Positions 55,878-64,000 of a stretch of DNA of 64,000 nt are shown here, piece after piece; position 1 is the first letter of the stretch, and each line of letters starts with the position of its first letter. A model generated the notes under the pieces. The model did not search any database. It had not been told where the DNA came from and saw only the letters and a program-made list of their open reading frames with translations. The translations under genes and the position numbers were made by a program. The stretch covers positions 1,116,001 to 1,180,000 of the forward strand of contig NZ_LR738855.1 in the NCBI RefSeq assembly GCF_902702935.1. The letters are read 5' to 3'. This DNA is from Corynebacterium rouxii. Its GTDB lineage: Bacteria > Actinomycetota > Actinomycetes > Mycobacteriales > Mycobacteriaceae.

Positions 55878-56648
55878 ATGAGTGCACTTCCGCAACGAAA
55901 TGATTCAGGTTCGGCTGGTTCTTACCAGCCTAGGCCGCAGTCATCGTCGCTGTCTTCGTCGAAAAAGACGATGTCGATTGGTGTCGTGCTCGCAAAAATC
56001 ACTGCGGAATTTCCTGATGTCACGGTGTCGAAAATTCGTTACCTCGAGTCCGAAGGACTGATTACTCCCCAGCGCACTTCAACCGGGTATCGTCGATTTA
56101 CCCAAGATGATGTCGAACGGTTGCGCTACATCCTTGTCACACAGCGGGATAACTACTTGCCGCTTAAGGTTATTAGGGAACAACTTGAGGCAATGGATTC
56201 TGGTGCGGTCACGCCTATTTCGCGGGGCAGTAACAATGCCCCTCTAATTAGCCCAGAGTCATTCCGCGCTTCGGTGGTCACTAGACTTTCCGATAGCGAT
56301 GTTGCGGCGAGAGCCCAAGTTTCTGAATCAGAAGTAAGTGAATTTGCCGAAGCTGGATTGATTAGACCGGATTCCTCAGGTTTCTTTACCGCGGATGATG
56401 TACAAGTGGTATCGGTCGCGGTGCAGCTGAAGGAATTTGGTTTTGATGTTAGGCACCTCAAGTCACTGCGTAATCTTGCTTCGCGCCATGCCGATTTAAT
56501 CTCTCGCGCTACAATGCCTGTCGCTCGTTCTCAGAGTGAGAGCGCGCGCCAACGTGCAGAAGAAATGTCACAGCAACTTAGCGCATTGGTAGTATCATTG
56601 AACGCTACGATGCTGCGTTCGATGTTGCGCGATGAGCTGAACCGTTAA
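55878..56648 (+). CDS. ftsR: MerR-type regulator FtsR
   Basis: 256 residues. The N-terminal Ser/Gln-rich stretch is followed by a MerR helix-turn-helix (MSIGVVLAKITAEFPDVTVSKIRYLESEGLITPQRTSTGYRRFTQDDVERLRYI) and a second, diverged winged region and coiled coil near the C-terminus. The C. glutamicum homolog FtsR activates ftsZ. There are no metal-binding cysteines. The start is uncertain: ATG 55878 (MSALPQRND) or in-frame ATG 55863, neither with a good ribosome site. The DUF151 gene follows 22 bases later. Confidence 0.88.
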   Translation: MSALPQRNDSGSAGSYQPRPQSSSLSSSKKTMSIGVVLAKITAEFPDVTVSKIRYLESEGLITPQRTSTGYRRFTQDDVERLRYILVTQRDNYLPLKVIREQLEAMDSGAVTPISRGSNNAPLISPESFRASVVTRLSDSDVAARAQVSESEVSEFAEAGLIRPDSSGFFTADDVQVVSVAVQLKEFGFDVRHLKSLRNLASRHADLISRATMPVARSQSESARQRAEEMSQQLSALVVSLNATMLRSMLRDELNR

Positions 56649-56670
56649 ACTTTTGGGGAGAAATTAATTT

Positions 56671-57258
56671 ATGGCTTTTCGCCAAGTTGAATATAGAGGC
56701 GTCCATTTTTTCCCACCAGAAGATGATGCTTGTTTAGTTTTCTCCTGGTCAGAACGGCGCCGAATTCTTCCCATTTGGGTCGATGTTGAAGAAGGTATCA
56801 GGCTTTCGGAGCGAAGTGAGCATGGAGCTCCTCGTAGGCCTTTGACACACGATGTGCTTATTGAAACCATTAACCGTATGGGGGGTAGCGTCGAGGCAAT
56901 CCGCGTAGTGAGTTACTACGAAGGTGTCTTTATCTGTTCATTAGTGCTTGATAATCAAGAAGAAATTGATTGTCGACCAAGTGATGCGATTGCGATTTCA
57001 GAATTGATTGGCGTTGCAATCTCTGTGGACGATGAAGTCCTTAACCAAGCTAGCGTTTTCATTTCTGAATCCGATATGGAAGCCTATTTAGGATTTGTTT
57101 TTCCTAAAGATGTTCATGATGAAATAGATTCGGATCCCACCAAATCTCAAGCAGATGCCGATTTTTCCAACCTTATGGAAAGTCTAGGTGTAAGTGAACA
57201 GGATCTTTTGGGATCGGATGACTTTGGGGACGATTCTTTTGATCTGGGGGATAGCTAA
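56671..57258 (+). CDS. DUF151 / bifunctional-nuclease-family protein
   Basis: 195 residues. The BFN domain spans residues about 5-145, with LPIWVDVEEGIRLS, RPLTHDVLIETINRMGGSVEAIRV, IDCRPSDAIAISELIGVAISV. The C-terminal 50 residues are acidic (SDDFGDDSFDLGDS). Some plant and bacterial members degrade DNA and RNA; the role in actinobacteria is unknown. It lies between two MerR regulators, as Rv1829 does in M. tuberculosis. GGGGAGAAA precedes ATG 56671. Confidence 0.88.
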   Translation: MAFRQVEYRGVHFFPPEDDACLVFSWSERRRILPIWVDVEEGIRLSERSEHGAPRRPLTHDVLIETINRMGGSVEAIRVVSYYEGVFICSLVLDNQEEIDCRPSDAIAISELIGVAISVDDEVLNQASVFISESDMEAYLGFVFPKDVHDEIDSDPTKSQADADFSNLMESLGVSEQDLLGSDDFGDDSFDLGDS

Positions 57259-57280
57259 AGCTTCGATAAATATCTAAATT

Positions 57281-57295
57281 TCAACTTGAGGTTGA
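57281..57295. promoter_or_regulatory. Palindrome TCAAC-N5-GTTGA upstream of the second merR gene
   Basis: A perfect inverted repeat of five-base arms in the 150-base gap before the MerR gene at 57410, within a TTGAGG tandem repeat (57286-57297). MerR regulators often bind such sites near their own promoter. A clear promoter pair was not identified. Confidence 0.35.
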
Positions 57296-57409
57296 GGTTT
57301 CGGGCGTGTCGCGCGTTTTCTATACGTTCGTGCTCTAACCTGTTGCTTAACAGCAATACCTACCGCCCAAGCTCGATGCGAAGCCAGAGATCGCAGGGGA
57401 GACAACCTG

Positions 57410-57970
57410 ATGGAAGAAATGCACGACAACGACGTCCCAGTGCAACAAGCGCTTTTTGATATGGGACCTGATGAAGAAGTTGGCTATCGTGTTCCTATTG
57501 CATGCCAAGTGGCGGGAATTACGTATCGTCAATTGGATTATTGGGCTCGCACTAAATTAGTGGAACCGACAATTCGCACTGCACGAGGATCGGGATCTCA
57601 ACGTCTGTACTCTTTTAAAGACATTTTAGTATTGAAGATTGTCAAGCGACTTCTGGATACTGGAATTTCCTTGCAAAACATTCGTCTCGCTGTGGATAAA
57701 TTGCGTAATCGTGGAGTAGACGATTTAGCGGAGATTACACTTGTTTCGGATGGCACTACAGTGTACGAGTGCCGTTCGAACGAAGAAGTAATCGACCTTC
57801 TCGGCGGTGGGCAAGGAGTGTTTGGAATTGCTGTACCTGGAATTGTTAGAGAACTTACCGGAACTATTTCTTCATTCCCATCAGAAAAGATCAGCGATTT
57901 TTTGTCCAATAGCCCAGCTGCAGGCGGAATTGATGAGTTAGCAGCACGTCGCCTTCGGAAGACGTCGTAA
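57410..57970 (+). CDS. MerR-family transcriptional regulator
   Basis: 186 residues. Helix-turn-helix VGYRVPIACQVAGITYRQLDYWARTKLVEPTIRTARGSGSQRLYSFKDILVLKIVKRLLDTGISLQNIRLAVDKL, then a C-terminal domain without cysteines. It matches M. tuberculosis Rv1830 in position. The effector is unknown. GGGGAG precedes ATG 57410; the frame begins MEEMHDNDVPVQQALFD. Confidence 0.88.
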   Translation: MEEMHDNDVPVQQALFDMGPDEEVGYRVPIACQVAGITYRQLDYWARTKLVEPTIRTARGSGSQRLYSFKDILVLKIVKRLLDTGISLQNIRLAVDKLRNRGVDDLAEITLVSDGTTVYECRSNEEVIDLLGGGQGVFGIAVPGIVRELTGTISSFPSEKISDFLSNSPAAGGIDELAARRLRKTS

Positions 57971-57986
57971 CGCGTTATATGCAAAA

Positions 57987-58032
57987 GCGCCCTCGTTTCT
58001 ATCATTTCTCTGGCTGATAGAAACGAGGGCGC
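57987..58032. terminator. 18-bp perfect bidirectional terminator
   Basis: GCGCCCTCGTTTCTATCA (57987-58004) is exactly complementary to 58015-58032. On the minus strand TTTT follows. It separates the plus-strand merR gene from the minus-strand vWA gene. Confidence 0.85.
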
Positions 58033-58043
58033 TCTCAGTATGG

Positions 58044-59456
58044 TTACTTTGTTATGGAAGCGATAGCTCTGTCTAGTTCTGCTGCCGACGTTACATGCAC
58101 GTAACTGCCATTGGTATCTTTCGTGGCTTGCGTCATATTTGTATCATCTTGTCCATCGCCGATTTGAATCGCATGAAGTGAAACTTGGGATTCTCGAGCT
58201 TTGCTGACTGATTGAGCTAAACCGTTGAATGAATCATTTGTTCCTGTGAACACAATGACCACGCTTGTTTTTCCAGAATGCTGGGCATGTTCTACGGCAT
58301 AATTTAACGCTGCTGATGTAGCCGCAAGAGTTTGTGGTTGTCCACCTGTTCCAAAATTTCTGAGAACATCTTTGACTTGACGAGCAGCGTCAGGGGTCTC
58401 GAAATTGAGGTTCGACCGCCAGCCTTGGGTAATTCCGGGAGTCAGTGGGGAAGAATAATTCCACAGTCCTGTGGCTTTGCCGCGTTCTTCTTGTTTTTGG
58501 GCAATATTGATGAGCCCTTGTGATGCTGCATCGAACCAACGGATTCCATCCGTGCTCACACCATTGATGTACTCCGAGGTATCGAGAAGCATCAGGATAT
58601 CCCTTGGACTTTGATCTGATTGCGCACCTATAGCTGGTGAGTTATCAGCGAGTGAAGCTAAAATTTCTGTTGCAGTTGCGACTTCTTTCGACAATTTTTG
58701 TGGTGCTTTAGCATCAGGCGAGTTTGCAGCAATTGCGGTACCAAAGTCAGCTCCTGCTCGAACGACTTCCTCATTTACTGAATCGGTAGGGTTTAGAGCC
58801 ACTGCGCGTAGCGGTTTAGACAAGTTTGGAATTTCTTCAAATGAATATCCATGTGGAGTCTGGGACTTTGAGACGGCAATCTTGGGCGCTGATTGAGCGA
58901 CAGCAGAATCAATCGTTGTTTCACTAAAAGCATGAAGCATCGTTGTCGCAGCAGTAGCATCATTATTGTGCGTAAATGCCGCAACAAGCGCAGAAGCCAC
59001 CGCATCGGATTTCATTGGGTAAGTTACGGATGCATCTTCCGCGGCATCTTCACGACGAGCTATACCAACTTTGTCAGTTGCTACTGTCGGCCATTCTAAA
59101 GTTGCTGATGACCGTTTTTCGGCTGATAAGACTTGGTTGATCTGATGATCACTTTCGTCGCTGAGGTATACCCCAGCCTGAGCGACAGAATTGGTAAGTT
59201 CAGCACGAACACAGTAGTCGCGAGTGACACGCCCTGAAGCGTTGTAGGCATCGATGATATGGCTTGCTACATCCTTATTATTGGTAGCAATAGGAAGAGT
59301 TAAGTTCCCATTGATACAGGAGGATTTTGCTGAGTCTTCTTGTTTAGCCTGGGTCCACAAGAAAACACCAGCGGCTACTAGTACGATGACGATCGCTATC
59401 GCGATCACACTGGGCGAAAGTCGATAGTTGTTTTTCCCGTCCGAATGCTTAGCCAT
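58044..59456 (-). CDS. Membrane-anchored vWA-domain protein
   Basis: 470 residues. One N-terminal helix (SPSVIAIAIVIVLVAAGVFLWTQ) anchors it; the rest is extracytoplasmic. Residues about 45-270 resemble an extracellular solute-binding fold. Residues about 280-470 form a von Willebrand A domain (RDILMLLDTSEYING, GGQPQTLAATSAALNYAV, SVVIVFTGTNDSFN). The metal site is degenerate: DxSxS reads DTSEY, though the later Thr and Asp-like positions are kept. Two cysteines (SCINGNL and YCVRAEL) may form a disulfide. The role is unknown. Last gene of the minus-strand run; RBS GAAAGG. Confidence 0.8.
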   Translation of the reverse strand: MAKHSDGKNNYRLSPSVIAIAIVIVLVAAGVFLWTQAKQEDSAKSSCINGNLTLPIATNNKDVASHIIDAYNASGRVTRDYCVRAELTNSVAQAGVYLSDESDHQINQVLSAEKRSSATLEWPTVATDKVGIARREDAAEDASVTYPMKSDAVASALVAAFTHNNDATAATTMLHAFSETTIDSAVAQSAPKIAVSKSQTPHGYSFEEIPNLSKPLRAVALNPTDSVNEEVVRAGADFGTAIAANSPDAKAPQKLSKEVATATEILASLADNSPAIGAQSDQSPRDILMLLDTSEYINGVSTDGIRWFDAASQGLINIAQKQEERGKATGLWNYSSPLTPGITQGWRSNLNFETPDAARQVKDVLRNFGTGGQPQTLAATSAALNYAVEHAQHSGKTSVVIVFTGTNDSFNGLAQSVSKARESQVSLHAIQIGDGQDDTNMTQATKDTNGSYVHVTSAAELDRAIASITK

Positions 59457-59487
59457 AGTTGGCGCCTTTCTGGAATTGGAAATAGAT

Positions 59488-60366
59488 CTAGGAGGTAAGT
59501 GTAAACCGGTCGATTCGGTCTAGCTCTGCGACAAGCTGTTGACGTAGTAGCTGGCCACGCTCAGACAGTTCACGTTGACGGCGAACATACTCAGCTTTCC
59601 CTTCGGCGGTTTCAATCGGGACGATTCCCAAGCCATAATCGGTGCAATCGTATGGAGATGCTTCCATATCTAGCACTCGGCAGTCCCAAGCGAGCTCAAA
59701 GGTATCAAGCCAGAGATTACCTGGTATGAGGGGGCCAAGTTTGGCGGACCATTTGTAGAGGTCCATCATGGCGTGCAAACAACCTGGTTGTTCGCATGAC
59801 GGTTGATTTTCGCGTGTAAGCACCTGAAAATTGAGTGGTACGGCGGGTTCGGTGAAAAACCGGAATGCATCAAAGTGCGTGCATCTTATGTTGTGGGATT
59901 CTACGACTTTGTTGCTGCCTTGCGCGCCTAGCCGCAATGGAAGAGTGTGTCGTGGCTGAGAAGTTTGATAGACCATAGCCCATTCGTGAAGCCCAAAACA
60001 ATCAAAATGAGTTGGGTTAAGCTGCGTTTGTTTCAACAGATTAGATACGTAGCTAAGCGTTGAGCCTCGTTTCTTTTTGAGGGCTTCAACGTCGACTACG
60101 GTCAGACCGTTGATGGTGGTGTACCCCTTCCAGCTTGAATGCGGGGGATTTCCTTCGAGTCCTACACCGACACCGGGATGCCATTTTTTCATGTGAGCAA
60201 CGCGTACTGGATAGTATTCAAAAAGAAAATCATAGACTGGGTGACTAATACCCGCACGCCGACGTTTCATGTGGTCGGCTGTAAGTCGATCTGCTCGAAG
60301 TTGGTGAGCAGATTCATGGGCATGCCATTCAGCTTCAGAAAGACGAATTAGATCAAAATTGCTCAT
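59488..60366 (-). CDS. Conserved actinobacterial protein of unknown function
   Basis: 292 residues, no membrane segment or signal peptide. Conserved-looking stretches: HQLRADRLTADHMKRRRAGISHPVYDFLFEYY, WHPGVGVGL, HFDCFGLHEWAMVYQ and RCTHFDAFRFF. Many His and Trp residues suggest a metal or nucleotide-binding enzyme. As I recall, homologs are sometimes labelled 3-methyladenine DNA glycosylase, but I see no helix-hairpin-helix or other glycosylase motif, so I do not adopt it. The start overlaps the stop of the upstream CNNM gene (ATGA). Confidence 0.75.
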   Translation of the reverse strand: MSNFDLIRLSEAEWHAHESAHQLRADRLTADHMKRRRAGISHPVYDFLFEYYPVRVAHMKKWHPGVGVGLEGNPPHSSWKGYTTINGLTVVDVEALKKKRGSTLSYVSNLLKQTQLNPTHFDCFGLHEWAMVYQTSQPRHTLPLRLGAQGSNKVVESHNIRCTHFDAFRFFTEPAVPLNFQVLTRENQPSCEQPGCLHAMMDLYKWSAKLGPLIPGNLWLDTFELAWDCRVLDMEASPYDCTDYGLGIVPIETAEGKAEYVRRQRELSERGQLLRQQLVAELDRIDRFTLTS

Positions 60367-61415
60367 GATTGTTCGTGTGTCCAGTCGGAGAAGGTTCCAA
60401 CGTATTCCTCAATGAGATCCTCTAGGGTGATAACGCCCAGGAGGAGGCCGCGATCACGAACTTGGGCCATGTGTGCTGACTTGGAGTGCATCGATTGCAA
60501 AGCCTCATCCATAGTTCCAGCTGCATCCACGATGATTAATGGCCGAATCTCTGAGCGATGAATGATGGTGTCAGGGCTGGAATGATCAAAACGATCGAGT
60601 ACGTCCTTGATGTGCACGTAACCAAGATATGAGCCGTCTTTTCCTGTCACTGGGAAACGTGAAAAACCAGTTTCTGCAACAGCAGTTTCTAATTCTTGGA
60701 GAAGCGGCCCCCTCACCCCAAAGTTTAGGGAACGCACTTTGTCGAGAGGAATCATGACCTCTTGAAGAGACCTGTCTTCAACTCGGAGTGCTTTATTTAA
60801 CCGTGCATGTTCTTCTGCATCGAGATAGCCTTCTGATCGAGACTCAGAGAGCATGGTTACTAGCTGATCTGGGTCTACTGCAGAATCAAGTTCGTCTTTT
60901 TGTTCAATTCCAACGGCACGCAGACTTATACGAGCTAGCCAGTTCATTACTGTAATGATCGGCCTTGTCAAACGCATGAACCATAGCAGCGAAGGGATTA
61001 GCCAAAGTGCAAGAGTTTCTGGCCCGGCAAGCGCAATATTTTTCGGAACCATTTCTCCGGCGAGAATATGAAGAAAAGTAATAATTCCCAGTGCGATGAC
61101 GAAAGAAACAGGATGCAGAAGGTGAGCGGGTAACCCAAGGGAGTGGAAGGGTTGCTCAATAAAATGTGCAATAGCAGGTTCAGCAACTTTGCCCAAGATG
61201 AGTGAACATATCGTAATGCCAAATTGGCATGCTGCAAGCATGATAGAAAGATGCTCCATCGACAACAAAACTTTTTGTGCCCGTGGCTGTCCTTGAGCTA
61301 TCAGATTCTCAATTCGATCTTTGCGCGAAGAAACAAGCGCAAATTCGGATGCGACGAAATAAGCATTGGCAAGGAGCAAAAGAATAATCAGTAAAACGGT
61401 GCTACTGAGACTCAT
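60363..61415 (-). CDS. CNNM/CBS-domain membrane protein (short form)
   Basis: 350 residues. DUF21/CNNM transmembrane domain (residues about 1-185, LLIILLLLANAYFVASEFALVSSRKDRIENL, AACQFGITICSLILGKVAEP, GEMVPKNIAL) and a CBS pair (residues about 205-335, DRSLQEVMIPLDKVRSL and GLLLGVITLEDLIEEYVG). It lacks the C-terminal CorC/HlyC domain. Family members are linked to Mg2+ (or Co2+) transport; the hemolysin name is historical. It starts within the stop of the long paralog at 61412, so the two may act together. Confidence 0.9.
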   Translation of the reverse strand: MSLSSTVLLIILLLLANAYFVASEFALVSSRKDRIENLIAQGQPRAQKVLLSMEHLSIMLAACQFGITICSLILGKVAEPAIAHFIEQPFHSLGLPAHLLHPVSFVIALGIITFLHILAGEMVPKNIALAGPETLALWLIPSLLWFMRLTRPIITVMNWLARISLRAVGIEQKDELDSAVDPDQLVTMLSESRSEGYLDAEEHARLNKALRVEDRSLQEVMIPLDKVRSLNFGVRGPLLQELETAVAETGFSRFPVTGKDGSYLGYVHIKDVLDRFDHSSPDTIIHRSEIRPLIIVDAAGTMDEALQSMHSKSAHMAQVRDRGLLLGVITLEDLIEEYVGTFSDWTHEQS

Positions 61416-62806
61416 GAATTCTGTTCCTTTTCATACTGGGCGACCTCATTATCTTGCAGCGGTGAAATAATCACCTTGTCTACTCTTCGGTCTTCCATTG
61501 CGGAGACTTTAGCCAGCCAGCGACAACTGTAACCGGATTCGAACTCAGCTAATGCTGGATTGTCACTTTCAGGTAGCAGTAGTTCGTCGTTAGTTTCAGG
61601 GATTCGGCCCAGGACTTGCATTACTAATCCCCCGAGAGTCTCATAGGGGCCGTCTGGGGCAACGTATCCAATTGTTTCGGCAACTTCATCGATACGCGCT
61701 AGGCCGGAAACTTCCCAGCTGTTGCCAAATTTGTTGAAGTCGCGTTCTGCGTCTGCGTCGTCATGCTCGTCATAAACCTCACCGAGAATTTCTTCCACGA
61801 CGTCTTCGATCGTAATGAGTCCTGAAGTTCCACCATATTCATCTGCAACGAGGATAATTTGGGATCCAGCAGAACGCACCGCATTGAGGACGGCATCACC
61901 ATCTAGACTTTCAGGGACAATGGGCACAGGGCGTGCTATTGAACTTAATGGGATTACGTGGCGCTGATCTTCAGGAACAGAAAATGCATCTTTAAAATGG
62001 ACGACGCCGATCGTATCATCTAGGTCGCCACGAATGACTGGGAAGCGTGAGTGTCCTGTCTCTATAGCTAATGCGATGAGGTCAAGAACGGTGTCTTCTG
62101 CTGAGAGAACTTCAACTGTAGACCGAGGAGTCATCAACTCACCGGCAGTTGTCTCACCAAATTTTAGTGAGCGGTCAAGAACAAGGGCTGTATTTTCATC
62201 AATATCGCCAGTTTCCGCAGAACTTTTGACGATGGCCGTGAGCTCTTGAGTGGAACGAGCTGTGGCGAGCTCATCGGCTGGCTCGATTCCCATTTTTCGT
62301 ACTGCCCAGTTAGCCGAGTGATTTAAAAACTTGATAAAGCCCTTAAATACGGTATTGAAGGCATTAACTGGTCCGACAACGTGGCGCGCGGTACCCATTG
62401 GGTTTGTGATTGCAACGTTTTTGGGCACGAGTTCGCCAAACACCATTGACAAGAACGTCGCGATGATCAACGCCAACACTAAAGCGACAGCTGTGCTTGT
62501 CGACGCTTCCAAGCCCATCAATTCCAAAAGCGGTGTTAAAAACTTTGCAAGAACTGGTTCTGCTAGATAACCCGTTGCAAGGGTAGTGATGGTGATACCT
62601 AATTGGGCACCAGACAAGACGAAGGAGAGATTTTGATAATCGCGTTGTACCGCCCGAGATTTTTTATCCCCACGCTCATTTACTTCGGTTTCAATGGTTG
62701 AGCGCTCCAAACTGGTGAGCGCAAACTCAATGGCAACGAAAAGTCCTGTGCTGGCGGTGAGAAGCACAAAACCTAAGAGCGAGAGGATACTTAACAGAAT
62801 GTCCAT
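61412..62806 (-). CDS. CNNM/CBS/CorC-HlyC membrane protein (long form)
   Basis: 464 residues. DUF21/CNNM domain (residues about 1-190, with LSGAQLGITITTLATGYLAEP and GELVPKNVAIT), CBS pair (TTAGELMTPRSTVEVL ... GTSGLITIEDVVEEILGEVYDEHD) and the C-terminal CorC/HlyC domain (WEVSGLARIDEVAETIGYVAPDGPYETLGGLVMQVLGRIPE). A probable divalent-cation exporter or sensor. It sits 24 bases after the helicase stop and overlaps the short paralog by four bases. Confidence 0.92.
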   Translation of the reverse strand: MDILLSILSLLGFVLLTASTGLFVAIEFALTSLERSTIETEVNERGDKKSRAVQRDYQNLSFVLSGAQLGITITTLATGYLAEPVLAKFLTPLLELMGLEASTSTAVALVLALIIATFLSMVFGELVPKNVAITNPMGTARHVVGPVNAFNTVFKGFIKFLNHSANWAVRKMGIEPADELATARSTQELTAIVKSSAETGDIDENTALVLDRSLKFGETTAGELMTPRSTVEVLSAEDTVLDLIALAIETGHSRFPVIRGDLDDTIGVVHFKDAFSVPEDQRHVIPLSSIARPVPIVPESLDGDAVLNAVRSAGSQIILVADEYGGTSGLITIEDVVEEILGEVYDEHDDADAERDFNKFGNSWEVSGLARIDEVAETIGYVAPDGPYETLGGLVMQVLGRIPETNDELLLPESDNPALAEFESGYSCRWLAKVSAMEDRRVDKVIISPLQDNEVAQYEKEQNS

Positions 62807-62830
62807 CGTAAGAAATGCTGGGTTAAAGAA

Positions 62831-64000
62831 TTAACTTCGACCCTTTTGACCATCTTTCTTCTTGTGCCCACCAAACGTTGCGATGGGACGTTTCTTTTTG
62901 GATTGCCGTGTACGGAATGAAGGAGATTTGCCGCGCTTGGGCTGATTTGCCTGTGTAGTTGTCTCTTGTTTCTTTCCGCGCTGTGAGGTCTGTTGCTGCG
63001 CACCGAATGGTTGCAACGCTTTGCCATTACGCTTGCGGGCCCCAGTAATATTCGTCAGCTCAGCTGAATCGGCATGCACATCGACGATAACGGGAGAAAC
63101 TCCAGCTTTGCCGAGGAGCTTGTCTACTTCCTCACGTTGGTTATCCATGACAAGTGTGACAACTTTACCGACTGTCCCGGCGCGGGCGGTTCTGCCTGCT
63201 CTATGCACGTAAGCTTTGTGCTCAGCTGGGGGATCTACGTGAACCACTAGATCGACATCGTCGATATCGATTCCCCGGGCTGCGATATCGGTGGCAACAA
63301 GCACGGGAACGCTGCCGTCTGCAAAACCAGCTAGGGCAGCAGCACGTGTGTTGTGTCCTTTATCGCCATGTAAACCAGCTGCGTTAATGCCAATGCGGCG
63401 AAGTTTCTTTACTTGTCGATCAACGCCATGTTTTGTACGCATGAACATGATTGTTTTGCCATCGCGACCAGCAATACGTTCGACTATAGAATTTCGTGCT
63501 TCTCTGTCGCCCACATGGAATCGGTAGTGCGACATAGTCTCTACGGTTGCTTTTACTGCGGTGGTCGAGTGAGTTACTGGATCCGACATGAAGCGATCGA
63601 CCAGTTTATTCACGTCTCCATCGAGTGTTGCTGAGAACAACAATCGCTGAGCAGTCTTCGGGGTAAGTTCCAGTAGCTTGGTTACCTGTGGTAGAAAACC
63701 CATGTCTGTCATCTGATCGGCTTCATCAAGCGTAGAGATCTCTACCTCAGATAGGGAAAGTTTTCCTTGATTAATCAGATCTTGGGCGCGTCCTGGAGTT
63801 GCTACCAGAATGTCGACTGGAGAGGCTAGTGATGTGATGTGTCGCTTGATGCTGACTCCGCCTACTACCTCGAGGACTCGTAAGCCCATAGCAGAAGCAG
63901 GTTCTTCCAAACGTTCGCGAACTTGGGCGGCGAGCTCACGGGTAGGAACTAAGATGAGGCCGCGTGGTTTACCAGGCTTTGACACTCCAGATTCCTGCAG
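62831..64000 (-). CDS. DEAD-box RNA helicase (5' end outside window)
   Basis: The visible 389 codons lack the Q motif and Walker A, which lie beyond base 64000; the frame is open to the edge. Seen in order: motif Ia LVPTRELAAQVRE, GG, motif Ib ATPGRAQDLI, motif II LDEADQMTDMGF, motif III FSATL, motif IV TIMFMRTKHGVDR, motif V VATDIAARGIDIDDVDLVVHVDPP and motif VI HRAGRTARAGTVG. The C-terminal 90 residues are basic, Gln/Lys/Arg-rich, likely RNA-binding. By type a RhlE-like helicase for RNA decay or ribosome assembly. First gene seen of the minus-strand run. Confidence 0.94.
   Translation of the reverse strand: MQESGVSKPGKPRGLILVPTRELAAQVRERLEEPASAMGLRVLEVVGGVSIKRHITSLASPVDILVATPGRAQDLINQGKLSLSEVEISTLDEADQMTDMGFLPQVTKLLELTPKTAQRLLFSATLDGDVNKLVDRFMSDPVTHSTTAVKATVETMSHYRFHVGDREARNSIVERIAGRDGKTIMFMRTKHGVDRQVKKLRRIGINAAGLHGDKGHNTRAAALAGFADGSVPVLVATDIAARGIDIDDVDLVVHVDPPAEHKAYVHRAGRTARAGTVGKVVTLVMDNQREEVDKLLGKAGVSPVIVDVHADSAELTNITGARKRNGKALQPFGAQQQTSQRGKKQETTTQANQPKRGKSPSFRTRQSKKKRPIATFGGHKKKDGQKGRS

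Overview
The window is a stretch of core chromosome from a Corynebacterium. The gene content is corynebacterial (odhI, steA/steB, ftsR, pldP, secA2, a split argCJBDFR/argGH cluster). The moderate G+C content and the 16S rRNA sequence suggest the C. diphtheriae / C. ulcerans / C. pseudotuberculosis group. I cannot fix the species by eye. No prophage, insertion sequence, CRISPR array or plasmid-type gene was found. The window is mostly housekeeping, and I did not find a clear new multi-gene system. The points of interest are regulatory and evolutionary details.

Layout, 1-8.6 kb: the end of uvrA, the infC-rpmI-rplT translation operon (structured leader with attenuator, and an ATC start codon on infC), a broken membrane-protein gene split by a perfect 19-bp inverted repeat, a SpoU-type rRNA methyltransferase, and pheS-pheT. 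8.6-17.6 kb: the arginine cluster argC-J-B-D-F-R, then argG-argH with its own upstream region. 17.6-19.2 kb: a Trm112-like small protein and tyrS. 19.2-25 kb: an rRNA operon (16S, 23S, 5S) without spacer tRNAs.

25-36.8 kb: a block matching, from memory, the order seen in M. tuberculosis (Rv1691-Rv1710): an Arg/Gly-rich TPR-like protein, a HAD phosphatase, a 59-codon ORF, tlyA, nadK, recN with a LexA-type box, steA, steB, a NUDIX hydrolase, xerD, pldP and scpA. pyrG, expected between steB and the NUDIX gene, is absent. 36.9-42.8 kb: an insertion relative to the usual scpA-scpB neighbourhood, holding a diverged BioD paralog, a POT peptide transporter, bioA-bioD with a likely BioQ operator, and a CPA1 Na+/H+ antiporter. 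42.8-46.8 kb: scpB, rluB, cmk, der.

46.8-52.7 kb: a DcuB-type C4-dicarboxylate carrier, a methyltransferase, a membrane-anchored esterase, tRNA-Pro(GGG), a SEC-C protein and an alpha/beta hydrolase-OsmC fusion lacking the OsmC cysteines. 52.9-58 kb: secA2, odhI, ftsR, a DUF151 protein and a second MerR regulator, in the order of M. tuberculosis Rv1821-Rv1830. 58-64 kb: a minus-strand run, in transcription order a DEAD-box helicase (cut by the window end), two CNNM/CBS membrane proteins, a conserved protein of unknown function and a vWA-domain envelope protein.

A recurring feature is the leaderless gene start: in at least six genes a -10-like hexamer ends 6-7 bases before the start codon with no Shine-Dalgarno sequence between.
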